This document shows positions 15,309 through 22,460 of a DNA stretch of 38,206 nucleotides, piece after piece. The notes under the pieces are model-generated. The model ran no database searches and was not told the DNA's origin. It worked only from the letters and a program-made list of their open reading frames with translations. This stretch comes from an uncultured Bacilli bacterium (GTDB lineage Bacteria; Bacillota_I; Bacilli_A; RF39; UBA660). The DNA lies in contig CANQNL010000004.1 of NCBI GenBank assembly GCA_947625215.1, positions 1 through 38,206 on the forward strand, given 5' to 3'. A program made the position numbers and the translations under genes. Within the stretch, counting starts at the first letter, position 1, and the number at the start of each line of letters is the position of its first letter.

Positions 15309-15392
15309 AAAAGTAAAATACATAATATTGTTGTACGCTAATTGGGCTTACATAAATTTATGTGTTTTTCTTTTGAATAAATTAGTAAAAAT
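15308..15392 (+). repeat. 85-bp direct repeat, left copy
   Basis: An 85-nt stretch that recurs at 16121-16205 with three mismatches, all within a 6-nt block (TACGCT here, CACTAT there). It contains the palindrome ACATAAA/TTTATGT followed by GTTTTTC, a terminator at the end of the T7SS operon. Confidence 0.9.
15350..15374 (+). terminator. Terminator of the T7SS operon (left repeat)
   Basis: ACATAAATTTATGT (15350-15363) is a perfect palindrome followed by GTTTTTCTTTT. The stem is short and AT-only at its tip, so efficiency may be modest. Confidence 0.5.
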
Positions 15393-15505
15393 TTAGTTGG
15401 AATTTAATATAAAGATAATCTCTGACAGTCCACCAAAATATCTAAAGAATTAATTTACATAAAAAATCATAAAAAATTAATTTTTGCATATAATAATATA
15501 AATAC

Positions 15506-15534
15506 TTGACGTACGCAAAAAAGTACGTTATAAT
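15506..15534 (+). promoter_or_regulatory. yefM-yoeB promoter with overlapping operator
   Basis: TTGACG (15506-15511), 17-nt spacer, TATAAT (15529-15534). ACGTAC (15509-15514) and GTACGT (15523-15528) form a perfect inverted repeat within the promoter, as expected for an operator bound by the antitoxin or the toxin-antitoxin complex. Confidence 0.8.
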
Positions 15535-15553
15535 TTGATTGAGGTGAGAAACT

Positions 15554-15811
15554 ATGAGTACGATAAATATAACTAACGCAAGAGCAAATTTATTTCAGTT
15601 AGTATCAGATGTAAATGTTGGATTCAATCCGATTACAATTGTTAATAATAAGGGAAAAAATGCTGTTTTAATTTCAGAAGACGAATGGAAAAATATTGAA
15701 GAAACCTTATTTTTATCAAGTATACCAGGCTATGTTGAAAATATAAACGATATAAAGAATAACGAAAATTGGGATAACGCTAAGGAATATAAAAAAGATG
15801 AAGAATGGTAA
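15554..15811 (+). CDS. yefM: YefM/Phd-family antitoxin
   Basis: An 85-residue type II antitoxin. The N-terminal Phd/YefM fold is visible as INITNARANLFQLVSDVN, ITIVNNKGKNAVLISEDEWKNIEETLFL; the acidic, flexible C-terminus (NNENWDNAKEYKKDEEW) would wrap the toxin. The N-terminal half binds DNA, consistent with the ACGTAC/GTACGT operator in its promoter. Ribosome binding site GAGGTG. The gene overlaps the toxin gene by 14 nt, the usual coupling in such operons. Confidence 0.92.
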   Translation: MSTINITNARANLFQLVSDVNVGFNPITIVNNKGKNAVLISEDEWKNIEETLFLSSIPGYVENINDIKNNENWDNAKEYKKDEEW

Positions 15812-16079
15812 TTTTTATACAATTAAATTTTCTAAGCAAGCAGAAAAAGATAAAATTAAACTTAAAAATGCGAATTTAGATAAAAATTGTAAAAATATAT
15901 TAAATTTAATGATTGATGATCCATTTTGCTATCCACCTGCTTACGAAAAATTAACAGGGGAATTATCGGGTTTATATTCTAGAAGAATAAATAGACAACA
16001 TAGAATTGTATATGAAGTTGATGAAAATAAAAAAGAAATTCACATTTTAAGAATGTGGACACATTATGAAAAATTATAA
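15798..16079 (+). CDS. yoeB: YoeB/Txe-family mRNA interferase toxin
   Basis: A 93-residue RelE-superfamily ribosome-dependent endoribonuclease. YoeB hallmarks are YEKLTGELSGLYSRRINRQH followed by RIVYEV and the C-terminal MWTHYEKL. By analogy with the E. coli enzyme, E50, R69, H89 and Y90 are the likely catalytic residues, and all are present, so the toxin looks intact. It cuts mRNA in the ribosomal A site when the antitoxin is degraded. It is translated from within the antitoxin gene. An 85-bp repeat with a terminator follows. Confidence 0.93.
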   Translation: MKNGNFYTIKFSKQAEKDKIKLKNANLDKNCKNILNLMIDDPFCYPPAYEKLTGELSGLYSRRINRQHRIVYEVDENKKEIHILRMWTHYEKL

Positions 16080-16120
16080 TTATTAAAAAGATGTAGATAA
16101 CTATGATACTTATGTCAGAT

Positions 16121-16205
16121 AAAAAGTAAAATACATAATATTGTTGCACTATAATTGGGCTTACATAAATTTATGTGTTTTTCTTTTGAATAAATTAGTA
16201 AAAAT
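16121..16205 (+). repeat. 85-bp direct repeat, right copy
   Basis: Matches 15308-15392 at 82 of 85 positions. The two copies flank the yefM-yoeB operon, which suggests that the cassette arrived, or could leave, by recombination between them. The copy includes the same terminator palindrome. Confidence 0.9.
16163..16187 (+). terminator. Terminator of yefM-yoeB (right repeat)
   Basis: The same ACATAAA/TTTATGT palindrome as in the left copy, followed by GTTTTTCTTTT. Confidence 0.5.
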
Positions 16206-16256
16206 ATGGTATAAAATAATTTAAATTTCCCAAAATATAATTAAAGGAGGGAATTT

Positions 16257-16802
16257 ATGAAAAAGTTTTTATTAATTATGTTATCTAGCTTATTTATTTT
16301 AACTGGTTGTGATAGTAATATGGATAATACTCCAACAAAAAGAGTTGAAGCATTTTTAGGTAACTATCAATCATTAGATTCTTCAGTAATGGAGGATTTA
16401 GATACCGTTTTAACTTCTGACACCTCATTAGATGCTGAAGATCGTGAAGGGTATAAAGAATTTATGAAAAAACATTATCAAGATTTAAAATATGAAATTA
16501 AAGATGAAAAAATTGATGGTGATAAAGCTACCGTTGATGCTGAAATTACAGTTAGAAGTTATGCCAGTGCTGTAGCAGATGCTGAAAACTATAAAAGTGA
16601 AAATGAAGCTGATTTTAAAGGCGAAGATGGACAGACTGATACTGCTTTATTTAGTAAATATCGTTTAGAAGAACTAGAAAAAGTTAAAGATACAGAAACA
16701 TATACAATTACATTTAATTTAACAAAAGAAAATGATGAATGGAAGCTAGAAGAATTGAGTGATGAGGACTTAAATAAAATAAATGGATTATATGCTGGAT
16801 AG
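16257..16802 (+). CDS. Lipoprotein of unknown function
   Basis: A 181-residue secreted lipoprotein. The signal peptide MKKFLLIMLSSLFILTGC ends in a lipobox (LTGC18). The mature part is acidic: about residues 28-70 form a helical segment (RVEAFLGNYQSLDSSVMEDL), then DLKYEIKDEKIDGDKATVDAEITV, and TYTITFNLTKENDEWKLEEL near the end. This is the alternating-strand pattern of NTF2-like/DUF4878-type lipoproteins, whose role is unknown. The start follows AAAGGAGGG. It is monocistronic, with its own terminator. Confidence 0.8.
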   Translation: MKKFLLIMLSSLFILTGCDSNMDNTPTKRVEAFLGNYQSLDSSVMEDLDTVLTSDTSLDAEDREGYKEFMKKHYQDLKYEIKDEKIDGDKATVDAEITVRSYASAVADAENYKSENEADFKGEDGQTDTALFSKYRLEELEKVKDTETYTITFNLTKENDEWKLEELSDEDLNKINGLYAG

Positions 16803-16825
16803 CATTGACACAAATTTACTGTTTT

Positions 16826-16851
16826 AAAAGCCAAAAACTGGCTTTTTTTTT
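16826..16851 (+). terminator. Lipoprotein gene terminator
   Basis: AAAAGCCA (16826-16833) pairs with TGGCTTTT (16839-16846), loop AAAAC, followed by a run of T through 16851. The end of the T run doubles as the start of the next gene's -35 box. Confidence 0.85.
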
Positions 16852-16878
16852 GACTTTTTAAGGAAAGCATTCTATACT
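16850..16878 (+). promoter_or_regulatory. Promoter of the GH25 gene
   Basis: TTGACT (16850-16855), 17-nt spacer, TATACT (16873-16878); AGGGTG and the ATG at 16898 follow. A sigma-A-type promoter. Confidence 0.65.
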
Positions 16879-16897
16879 AAAATAGTAGGGTGATAGT

Positions 16898-17980
16898 ATG
16901 AGAGTAAAAACATTTTTTACAAATTGCTTTTTATTTATTACTATAAATGTATCGATGGCTTTAGCCATTGTTTTAAACGTACTATTTACTAATATTTTAG
17001 AAGATAAAACATCAATGAAAGAAATTGCTTCATCTTTAAACGAAATAAATAGATCAGCTACACCAATATACGTAGTTCCACAAATCAAAAAAAGTGATAA
17101 AGTTGTCTATGAAGAAGGTAAATCATTTGGAATAGATGTATCAAAATATCAAGGTGATATTGACTGGTTTAAAGTAAAAAATAGTGGTGTTGATTTTGCC
17201 ATCATCAGAGTAGGTTATCGTGGTTACAAAGGTGGAGATATTAATATCGATGAGAATTTTTATAAAAATATTGAAGGCGCAATAAAAAATAATATTGACG
17301 TTGGTATTTATTTCTATTCAGCAGCTCGTAATGAAAGAGAAGCTATCAAAGAAGCTAAATGGGTTGTAGATACTATAAGTCCATATAAAAATAAAATTGC
17401 TTATCCTGTAGTTTTCGATTTGGAAGATTTTAATAGAGGCCGATTAGAATATACTAGTAATGCCTCATTAAATAAAGCTGCTACTGCTTTTTTAGATTAT
17501 ATCGATAAAAGTGGATATAACCCAATGTTATATGGTAGTAGATCCCGTTTCGGAACAACTTGGTATAATAAGACTTTAAGTAAATATAAAGTTTGGCTTG
17601 CTCATTATATCGAAAGTACTGATTATAAAGGAAAATATGATATGTGGCAGTACACATCAACTGGAAAAGTAGATGGTATTAAAGGTAATGTTGATATTAA
17701 TATTGCTTATTTCAAATTACCAACTAATAGTAATACTTTGGATATTAATGAGAAAATAGTTCGAAATACACATTTTGATACTGTAAATGAAAATGTTGTG
17801 GTAAATACTCTTGCTAATTTTAGAAAATCACCAACACTTAATTTAGATAATGAAATAACTGATCCGCTTCCTAAAGGAACTGCTCTTAAAAAAGTAGGTA
17901 TAAGCTCTGGAGGTTGGGCTAAAGTTATATATAATGGTACCACAGGATATATTTTAGATAACTATTTAACAAGAATATAA
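16898..17980 (+). CDS. GH25 muramidase with SH3 domain
   Basis: A 360-residue secreted or membrane-anchored peptidoglycan hydrolase. Residues 5-30 form a signal anchor (FFTNCFLFITINVSMALAIV). The GH25 barrel spans about 76-270: GID80VSKYQGDIDW starts it, AIIRVGYRG and GIYFYSAARN follow, and VVFDLE176DF carries the acidic residues expected to cut the MurNAc-GlcNAc bond; DMWQYTSTGKVDGI ends the fold. Residues about 300-360 are an SH3-type wall-binding domain (ANFRKSPTLN, GGWAKVIYNGTTGYILDNYL). It sits before the spore-cortex operon but has its own promoter and terminator. A growth or sporulation role is not resolvable. Confidence 0.88.
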   Translation: MRVKTFFTNCFLFITINVSMALAIVLNVLFTNILEDKTSMKEIASSLNEINRSATPIYVVPQIKKSDKVVYEEGKSFGIDVSKYQGDIDWFKVKNSGVDFAIIRVGYRGYKGGDINIDENFYKNIEGAIKNNIDVGIYFYSAARNEREAIKEAKWVVDTISPYKNKIAYPVVFDLEDFNRGRLEYTSNASLNKAATAFLDYIDKSGYNPMLYGSRSRFGTTWYNKTLSKYKVWLAHYIESTDYKGKYDMWQYTSTGKVDGIKGNVDINIAYFKLPTNSNTLDINEKIVRNTHFDTVNENVVVNTLANFRKSPTLNLDNEITDPLPKGTALKKVGISSGGWAKVIYNGTTGYILDNYLTRI

Positions 17981-18005
17981 AACTAGAAATCTAGTTTTTT
18001 TCTTT
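17979..18005 (+). terminator. GH25 gene terminator
   Basis: AAACTAG (17980-17986) pairs with CTAGTTT (17991-17997), followed by TTT and TCTTTT. It overlaps the stop codon region. Confidence 0.75.
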
Positions 18006-18034
18006 TAATAAACGAGCTATAATTTTCATACAAT
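18006..18034 (+). promoter_or_regulatory. Candidate sigma-E-type promoter of dacB-spmA-spmB
   Basis: CATACAAT at 18027-18034 is a full match to the mother-cell sigma-E -10 consensus (CATACAnT). TAATAAA at 18006-18012, 14 nt upstream, matches the -35 consensus (KMATATT) in 5 of 7 positions. In B. subtilis dacB-spmA-spmB is a sigma-E operon. The start point would lie very near the ribosome binding site, a caveat. Confidence 0.5.
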
Positions 18035-18049
18035 TATTTAGGTGAAATT

Positions 18050-19120
18050 ATGAGAAAAATAATAGCTTTAATATTACTATTTGTTCCAGTAAGTGTCAGT
18101 GCTTTTGAATCAAATGCCAAAGGAACTGTCTTAATGGATATGGATAGTAAACGAGTTTTATATGCCGAAAATTCACATTATACCCAAAGTGTGGCTTCAA
18201 TTTCAAAAATAATGACGGCCGTAGTAACTTTAGAAAATGCCAATATTAAAGAAAAAATAACGGTTGGTGATGAAGTGTTAAAATCCCACGGCTCTGGAGT
18301 TTATATAAAACCAGGTGAAATAATCAGTGTTGAAGACTTGCTTTATGGATTAATGCTTAGAAGTGGTAACGATGCGGCTTTAGCTTTAGCGAAAAGTGTG
18401 GCCGGGAATATAGAAAAATTTACCGAAAAGATGAATATAACGGCTAAAAAAATAGGAATGGATGATACAACTTTTAATAATCCCAGCGGTTTAGATGAGG
18501 ATAAAGGAAATATATCTTCAGCTTATGATATGGCCTTACTTATGAGCTATGCAATGCAAAATGAAAACTTTAGAGAAATTACTAAAACGAAAGTCCATAA
18601 AGTAAAAACTAATAAAAATGTATATGTTTGGCATAATAAAAATAAATTTTTAACTACTTATAGGTATGCAACAGGAGGAAAAACTGGATACACTAAAAAA
18701 GCGAAAAGAACATTAGTAACCTCCGCATCTAAAAATAATCTTAATTTAACAGTTGTGACTATTAATGATGGTGATGACTGGAATGATCATAAAAGTCTTT
18801 ACGAAGAAGCCTTTAAAAAATACACTTTATATACCTTATTAGATAAAGGAAATATTTCTATTTTTGGTGAAAATTATTATAAAAATGATACTCTATTTTT
18901 AAAAGAAGATTTTAAGTATCCTCTTTTAGAAAGTGAAAAAGAAGCGATAAGTTTAAAATATAAACTAGACAAAAAACGCCAGTATAAAGATAATATAAAA
19001 GTAGGAGATGTAAGTTTATATATTGGTGATACAAAAGTAAAAAGCCAGGATATTTTTATTAATAAAGGTAAAAAGAAACAAACTTTTATAGAAAAGTTCA
19101 AATCTTATTTCTATGATTAA
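18050..19120 (+). CDS. dacB: D-alanyl-D-alanine carboxypeptidase (DacB/DacF type)
   Basis: A 356-residue penicillin-binding protein of peptidase family S11. A signal peptide (MRKIIALILLFVPVSVSA) leads to an exported domain with all three active-site motifs: S50ISK53, S105GN107 and K211TG213. The C-terminal part (about 255-356) matches a PBP5-type beta domain. The enzyme removes terminal D-alanine from peptidoglycan stem peptides and so controls cross-linking. I choose dacB rather than dacF because it directly precedes and overlaps spmA, as in the B. subtilis cortex operon. Ribosome binding site AGGTGA. A sigma-E-like promoter lies upstream. Confidence 0.88.
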   Translation: MRKIIALILLFVPVSVSAFESNAKGTVLMDMDSKRVLYAENSHYTQSVASISKIMTAVVTLENANIKEKITVGDEVLKSHGSGVYIKPGEIISVEDLLYGLMLRSGNDAALALAKSVAGNIEKFTEKMNITAKKIGMDDTTFNNPSGLDEDKGNISSAYDMALLMSYAMQNENFREITKTKVHKVKTNKNVYVWHNKNKFLTTYRYATGGKTGYTKKAKRTLVTSASKNNLNLTVVTINDGDDWNDHKSLYEEAFKKYTLYTLLDKGNISIFGENYYKNDTLFLKEDFKYPLLESEKEAISLKYKLDKKRQYKDNIKVGDVSLYIGDTKVKSQDIFINKGKKKQTFIEKFKSYFYD

Positions 19121-19691
19121 TAAACTATGGATATTTTTTATCGTATCTGGCTCATTATTTTTAATAATTACTGGTAAAGCCGATATTTTAAACTCTCAAA
19201 TTTTAACTAGCGGGAAAACTACTTTGGATTTAATAATGCAAATATTTCCACTTCTAGCTATTTGGCTTGGTATTATGAATATTGCTAAAGAATCTGGATT
19301 ACTTGATAAATTATCAAAATTTATTTCCCCCTTGCTTTCTAAACTTTTTCCTGAAATTCCTAAGGGTCACGAATCACTAGGACTAATTTCATCAAATATA
19401 ATTGCTAATTTATTTGGACTTGGAAATGCAGCCACACCTTTTGGTCTTAAAGCAATGGAAGCCCTTCAAAAAATAAATAAAGATAAAGAAACTGCCAGCC
19501 GGAGTATGATTACTTTCTTAGTTATTAATACGTGCGGAGTTACTTTAGTTCCAACAACAATTATTTCTCTTCGAATGATGCACGATAGTACTGATCCTAC
19601 GAGTATTGTTGTTCCGTGTATTCTTGTAACTTTTATTTCACTTTTTATTGGTCTTATTATCGATAGAATATTAGCTAGGAGGTATAAATGA
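19113..19691 (+). CDS. spmA: Spore maturation protein A
   Basis: A 192-residue membrane protein of the nucleoside-recognition (Gate) family. It has about four or five hydrophobic segments, with the conserved stretches LIMQIFPLLAIWLGIMNIAK, NIIANLFGLGNAATPFGLKAM and FLVINTCGVTLVPTTIISLR. With SpmB it is needed for proper core dehydration and heat resistance of spores in Bacillus. The ATG overlaps the dacB stop by 8 nt, and its own end overlaps spmB by 4 nt (ATGA), so the three genes form one coupled operon. Confidence 0.92.
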   Translation: MINKLWIFFIVSGSLFLIITGKADILNSQILTSGKTTLDLIMQIFPLLAIWLGIMNIAKESGLLDKLSKFISPLLSKLFPEIPKGHESLGLISSNIIANLFGLGNAATPFGLKAMEALQKINKDKETASRSMITFLVINTCGVTLVPTTIISLRMMHDSTDPTSIVVPCILVTFISLFIGLIIDRILARRYK

Positions 19692-20206
19692 AAATACTTT
19701 CTAACTTATTTATCCCAGTTTTAGTTTTAACGGTTATTATCTATGGTGTAAAAAAGAAAGTTAATGTTTATGATAGTTTTGTAAATGGCGCTAAAGAAAG
19801 CTTACCAATGGCAATTAATATGTTTACGCCCTTACTAGCAATGATATTTGGCATTAACATTTTTACGAATAGTGGTTTAATTGATGAAGTTTTTCAATTT
19901 TTAAAACCGATATTTTATTTAATTAATATTCCTTTAGAAATTTTACCAGTAGCAGTTATGCGACCACTTTCAGGTAGTTTTGGTTTAGCTCTATTGAATG
20001 ATATGTTTACAGTATATGGTCCTGATAACTATCTTAGTATTTTGGCTTCCATTATTCAAGGTTCTAGTGATACTACCCTTTATATCATCACCTTGTATTT
20101 TGGAACGGTTGGAATAAAAAAAATTAAATATGCTTTATGGGCTGGGTTACTAGCCGATTTAACAGCCGTAATTTTAAGTTTATTAATTGTACCCTTGTTT
20201 TTTTAA
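19688..20206 (+). CDS. spmB: Spore maturation protein B
   Basis: A 172-residue membrane protein, the partner and distant relative of SpmA. Conserved features are YDSFVNGAKESLPMAINMFTP, MRPLSGSFGLALLNDMF and the IQGSSDTTLYIITLYFG segment typical of SpmB. About five membrane segments. It begins in the ATGA overlap with spmA, after AGGAGG. It completes the dacB-spmA-spmB cortex operon and supports the view that the organism sporulates. Confidence 0.92.
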   Translation: MKILSNLFIPVLVLTVIIYGVKKKVNVYDSFVNGAKESLPMAINMFTPLLAMIFGINIFTNSGLIDEVFQFLKPIFYLINIPLEILPVAVMRPLSGSFGLALLNDMFTVYGPDNYLSILASIIQGSSDTTLYIITLYFGTVGIKKIKYALWAGLLADLTAVILSLLIVPLFF

Positions 20207-20239
20207 AAATACTTTTGTATAATTTGATTAGGTGGTAAT

Positions 20240-20953
20240 GTGGAAAGATTACAAAAAATAATTGCTAATAGTGGATACTGTTCACGAAGAAAAGCTGAAG
20301 ATTTAATAATCAAGGGGGAAGTTAAAGTAAATGGGAAAATTGTAACTGATCTTGGGGCTAAAGCAAGTTTAAGTGACGCTATTACAGTAAATGGTAAAAA
20401 AATTGAAATCGAGGAAAAAGAATACATTTTACTTTATAAACCTAGAGGAGTAGTTTCAACAACTAATGATGATAAGGGTAGAAAAACGGTTACTAGTTTA
20501 ATTGAAACAAATAAAAGATTATATCCTGTTGGTAGATTAGATTATGATACTAGTGGCCTTTTACTTTTAACTAATGATGGAAAGCTTACTAATTTACTTA
20601 CCCATCCTAAAAATGAGATTATTAAACAGTATGTTGTAAAAATAAATGAAGCTGTAAATCCAGTTTTAATTAAAAAATTACTTTCTGGAGTAGTTTCTGA
20701 AGGTGAAAAATTAAGAGCTGATAGAGTTAAAATTAAAAAACTTGATAAAAGAAAAAATAAAACTATTATTGAGATAGTACTTCACGAAGGTAAATATCAC
20801 GAGGTCAAAAGAATGTTTGCGGCTATTGGGTATCAAGTGGAATCATTAAAACGAGAAAAATTAGCTTTTTTAACTTTAGATGGTCTTACATCTGGAATGT
20901 ATCGTCATCTGACAATAAAAGAAGTAAAAAAATTATATAATTTAGCTAAATAA
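20240..20953 (+). CDS. rluB: RluB-type 23S rRNA pseudouridine synthase
   Basis: A 237-residue RsuA/RluB-family enzyme that converts a specific uridine in 23S rRNA to pseudouridine. The S4 RNA-binding domain is at 1-60 (MERLQKIIANSGYCSRRKAE). The catalytic aspartate lies in VGRLD101YDTSGLLLLTNDG. Further signatures are LLYKPRGVVST, KQYVVKI and HEGKYHEVKRMFAAIGY. The start is a GTG at 20240, after TAGGTGG; the ATG overlapping it is out of frame. In B. subtilis rluB also lies just downstream of spmB, so the order is conserved. Confidence 0.93.
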   Translation: MERLQKIIANSGYCSRRKAEDLIIKGEVKVNGKIVTDLGAKASLSDAITVNGKKIEIEEKEYILLYKPRGVVSTTNDDKGRKTVTSLIETNKRLYPVGRLDYDTSGLLLLTNDGKLTNLLTHPKNEIIKQYVVKINEAVNPVLIKKLLSGVVSEGEKLRADRVKIKKLDKRKNKTIIEIVLHEGKYHEVKRMFAAIGYQVESLKREKLAFLTLDGLTSGMYRHLTIKEVKKLYNLAK

Positions 20954-20980
20954 AAATAGTTCCATTGAACTATTTTTTTA
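20953..20980. terminator. Bidirectional terminator between convergent genes
   Basis: AAAATAGTTC (20953-20962) pairs with GAACTATTTT (20967-20976), loop CATT, with T after it on both strands. It serves rluB on the plus strand and the minus-strand gene ending at 20978. Confidence 0.8.
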
Positions 20981-21559
20981 ACCAACTTTTCTTTTATTAT
21001 TTAAAGACAAAGTACGAACTTGCTTATTTTGATGTAGAGTCTCAATATCCTTAAAAGGCTTAAGACTTTTATATATTTTGACCCCACTAGCTTTTGTACA
21101 TATGTAGTCTAATATCTGGTCATTTACATCCATATATTCCAAATCATTTTCTTTTAATGCGGCTTCTAAAACCCACATTGGTGAAATATCAACAACAACA
21201 TTTTGTTCTAAGCATACGGAGTATAATTTTTTTTCATTAAAAGCTAAAATATACTTACTTTTATTTTCTAATTTTTGTGAAAGCGCAAACATATCATTAA
21301 GTGTTAATATGTTATCTTGGCTTTTATAGTTAGAATAATCATTTTCAAGTAAAATAACATTTATTTCACTTGAAACTAAGGTATATTCTTTATCAAAAGA
21401 AGCTTGGCAAGTAACTAATGAACGATTACAATCATTAAAATGCGCTAGATAGAAATCTTTAAATTCTCCATTTTGTTCATAAAATATGTGCTCATTATTA
21501 GTATTTGTCCTTTTAAAATCAATAATTTTAACGTTTGGCGGTCCCGAGTCAGGATCCAT
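20978..21559 (-). CDS. Hypothetical protein
   Basis: A 193-residue soluble protein that I do not recognise. It starts MDPDSGPPNVKIIDFKRT, has alternating strands and helices (INVILLENDYSNY, KYILAFNEKKLYSVCLEQN, WVLEAALKENDLEYMD) and a basic tail (SLNNKRKVG). It has no signal peptide, membrane segment or metal motif. The start has a clear ribosome binding site (AAAGGAGG, 6-7 nt before ATG on the minus strand). It is a single gene, convergent with rluB. Confidence 0.75.
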   Translation of the reverse strand: MDPDSGPPNVKIIDFKRTNTNNEHIFYEQNGEFKDFYLAHFNDCNRSLVTCQASFDKEYTLVSSEINVILLENDYSNYKSQDNILTLNDMFALSQKLENKSKYILAFNEKKLYSVCLEQNVVVDISPMWVLEAALKENDLEYMDVNDQILDYICTKASGVKIYKSLKPFKDIETLHQNKQVRTLSLNNKRKVG

Positions 21560-21624
21560 AAAAATTCCTCCTTTATTATAAATATATATTCATTATATCA
21601 GATAATGTAGAAATGTGCAAAATA

Positions 21625-21654
21625 TTGACAAACTATGTCATAAAGCGGTATTAT
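21625..21654 (+). promoter_or_regulatory. Promoter of the tail-anchored protein gene at 21686
   Basis: TTGACA (21625-21630), 18-nt spacer, TATTAT (21649-21654), about 32 nt before the start codon. Confidence 0.6.
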
Positions 21655-21685
21655 ATTTATAGTAAAATAGAAATGGGGTACGTAA

Positions 21686-22156
21686 ATGGCTAAGAAAAAA
21701 AATAAACATAAAAATACCAAACAAAAAAATAATATGCATAATAATAAAAAGATAAATAAAAAGCAAGTAAAACAAGTAGTTTTAAAACCAAAACCACAAG
21801 TTAATTCTAAAGAAAAAGATAGCGAAACAGATATTAAGATTAAATCTAACCAAGTAGAAAATGCTGATAAAACCAGACTTATAAGTAAAGATGATTTAAA
21901 AACCGTTATGGAAAATGAAAAGTCTGGTGTACCTAAAGATATCAAAAGGGATTATTCTACAGTAATTGAAAAAAATGGTAGTGTTTTTCATACAAATCCT
22001 GATAATACACATATTGGTGAACTGGATTTAGGAATAATAGAAGAAGTGGAAGAGCCAAAAGTAGAAAAAGAACCTTTGCCACCTCAAGTCATTATTATGA
22101 TACTTATTGCCATTGCCGTTGTATTATTAGTTTTATTAATGTTTCCAATAAAATAG
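21686..22156 (+). CDS. Tail-anchored hypothetical membrane protein
   Basis: A 156-residue protein. Residues 1-45 are extremely rich in Lys and Asn (KKKNKHKNTKQKNN), followed by a charged, probably disordered stretch and a short motif region (DYSTVIEKNGSVFHTNPDN). Residues about 131-154 form a single C-terminal membrane helix (VIIMILIAIAVVLLVLLMFP). This suggests a cytoplasmic protein held at the membrane by its tail. No family recognised. Ribosome binding site ATGGGG is moderate. Confidence 0.75.
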   Translation: MAKKKNKHKNTKQKNNMHNNKKINKKQVKQVVLKPKPQVNSKEKDSETDIKIKSNQVENADKTRLISKDDLKTVMENEKSGVPKDIKRDYSTVIEKNGSVFHTNPDNTHIGELDLGIIEEVEEPKVEKEPLPPQVIIMILIAIAVVLLVLLMFPIK

Positions 22157-22173
22157 ATGCCTTAAGGCGTCTA
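22154..22173 (-). terminator. Ferredoxin gene terminator
   Basis: TAGATGCC (22154-22161) and GGCGTCTA (22166-22173) form an 8-bp stem with loop TTAA. On the minus strand it is followed by TTTTATT, so it ends the ferredoxin gene, and it may also stop the convergent gene. Confidence 0.7.
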
Positions 22174-22359
22174 TTCTTCATTTTCTATTTTTATAGCTGA
22201 AGTAGGGCAAGCACTAGCGGCATCTCTAACATCATCAGTAACTTCTTCAGTTTTAGCTTCAGCTAAATTATCTTCACCAAATTCAAAATTGTCGGGACAA
22301 ATTGCCACACAAGAACCACAGGCTATACATAAGTCTTTATCAACGTGAACCTTTTCCAT
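22171..22359 (-). CDS. fer: Ferredoxin ([4Fe-4S])
   Basis: A 62-residue electron carrier. The cluster motif is C11IAC14GSC17VAIC21P, and a further Cys-Pro occurs at C51 (ACPTSAI). Monocluster ferredoxins of Firmicutes use the first three cysteines plus the distal Cys-Pro; C21 is the residue that would serve a second cluster in longer 2[4Fe-4S] proteins. The protein is acidic, as usual. Ribosome binding site TTAGGAGG on the minus strand. No oxidoreductase gene lies beside it, so its partner is unknown. Confidence 0.92.
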   Translation of the reverse strand: MEKVHVDKDLCIACGSCVAICPDNFEFGEDNLAEAKTEEVTDDVRDAASACPTSAIKIENEE

Positions 22360-22460
22360 AAATTACCTCCTAAAATAATTATAGATAAAATATAAGTAAA
22401 TTGCAAGACTACCTTTAAAAAAAATGTAAAATGTGATATTATTATTCTAGAGGTGGTAGG

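Noticed and set aside
5485-16205. Genomic island integrated at the ssrA 3' end, a common attachment site.
   Set aside because: No integrase gene and no second copy of the tmRNA 3' end were found downstream in the window; base composition of essC resembles the surroundings.
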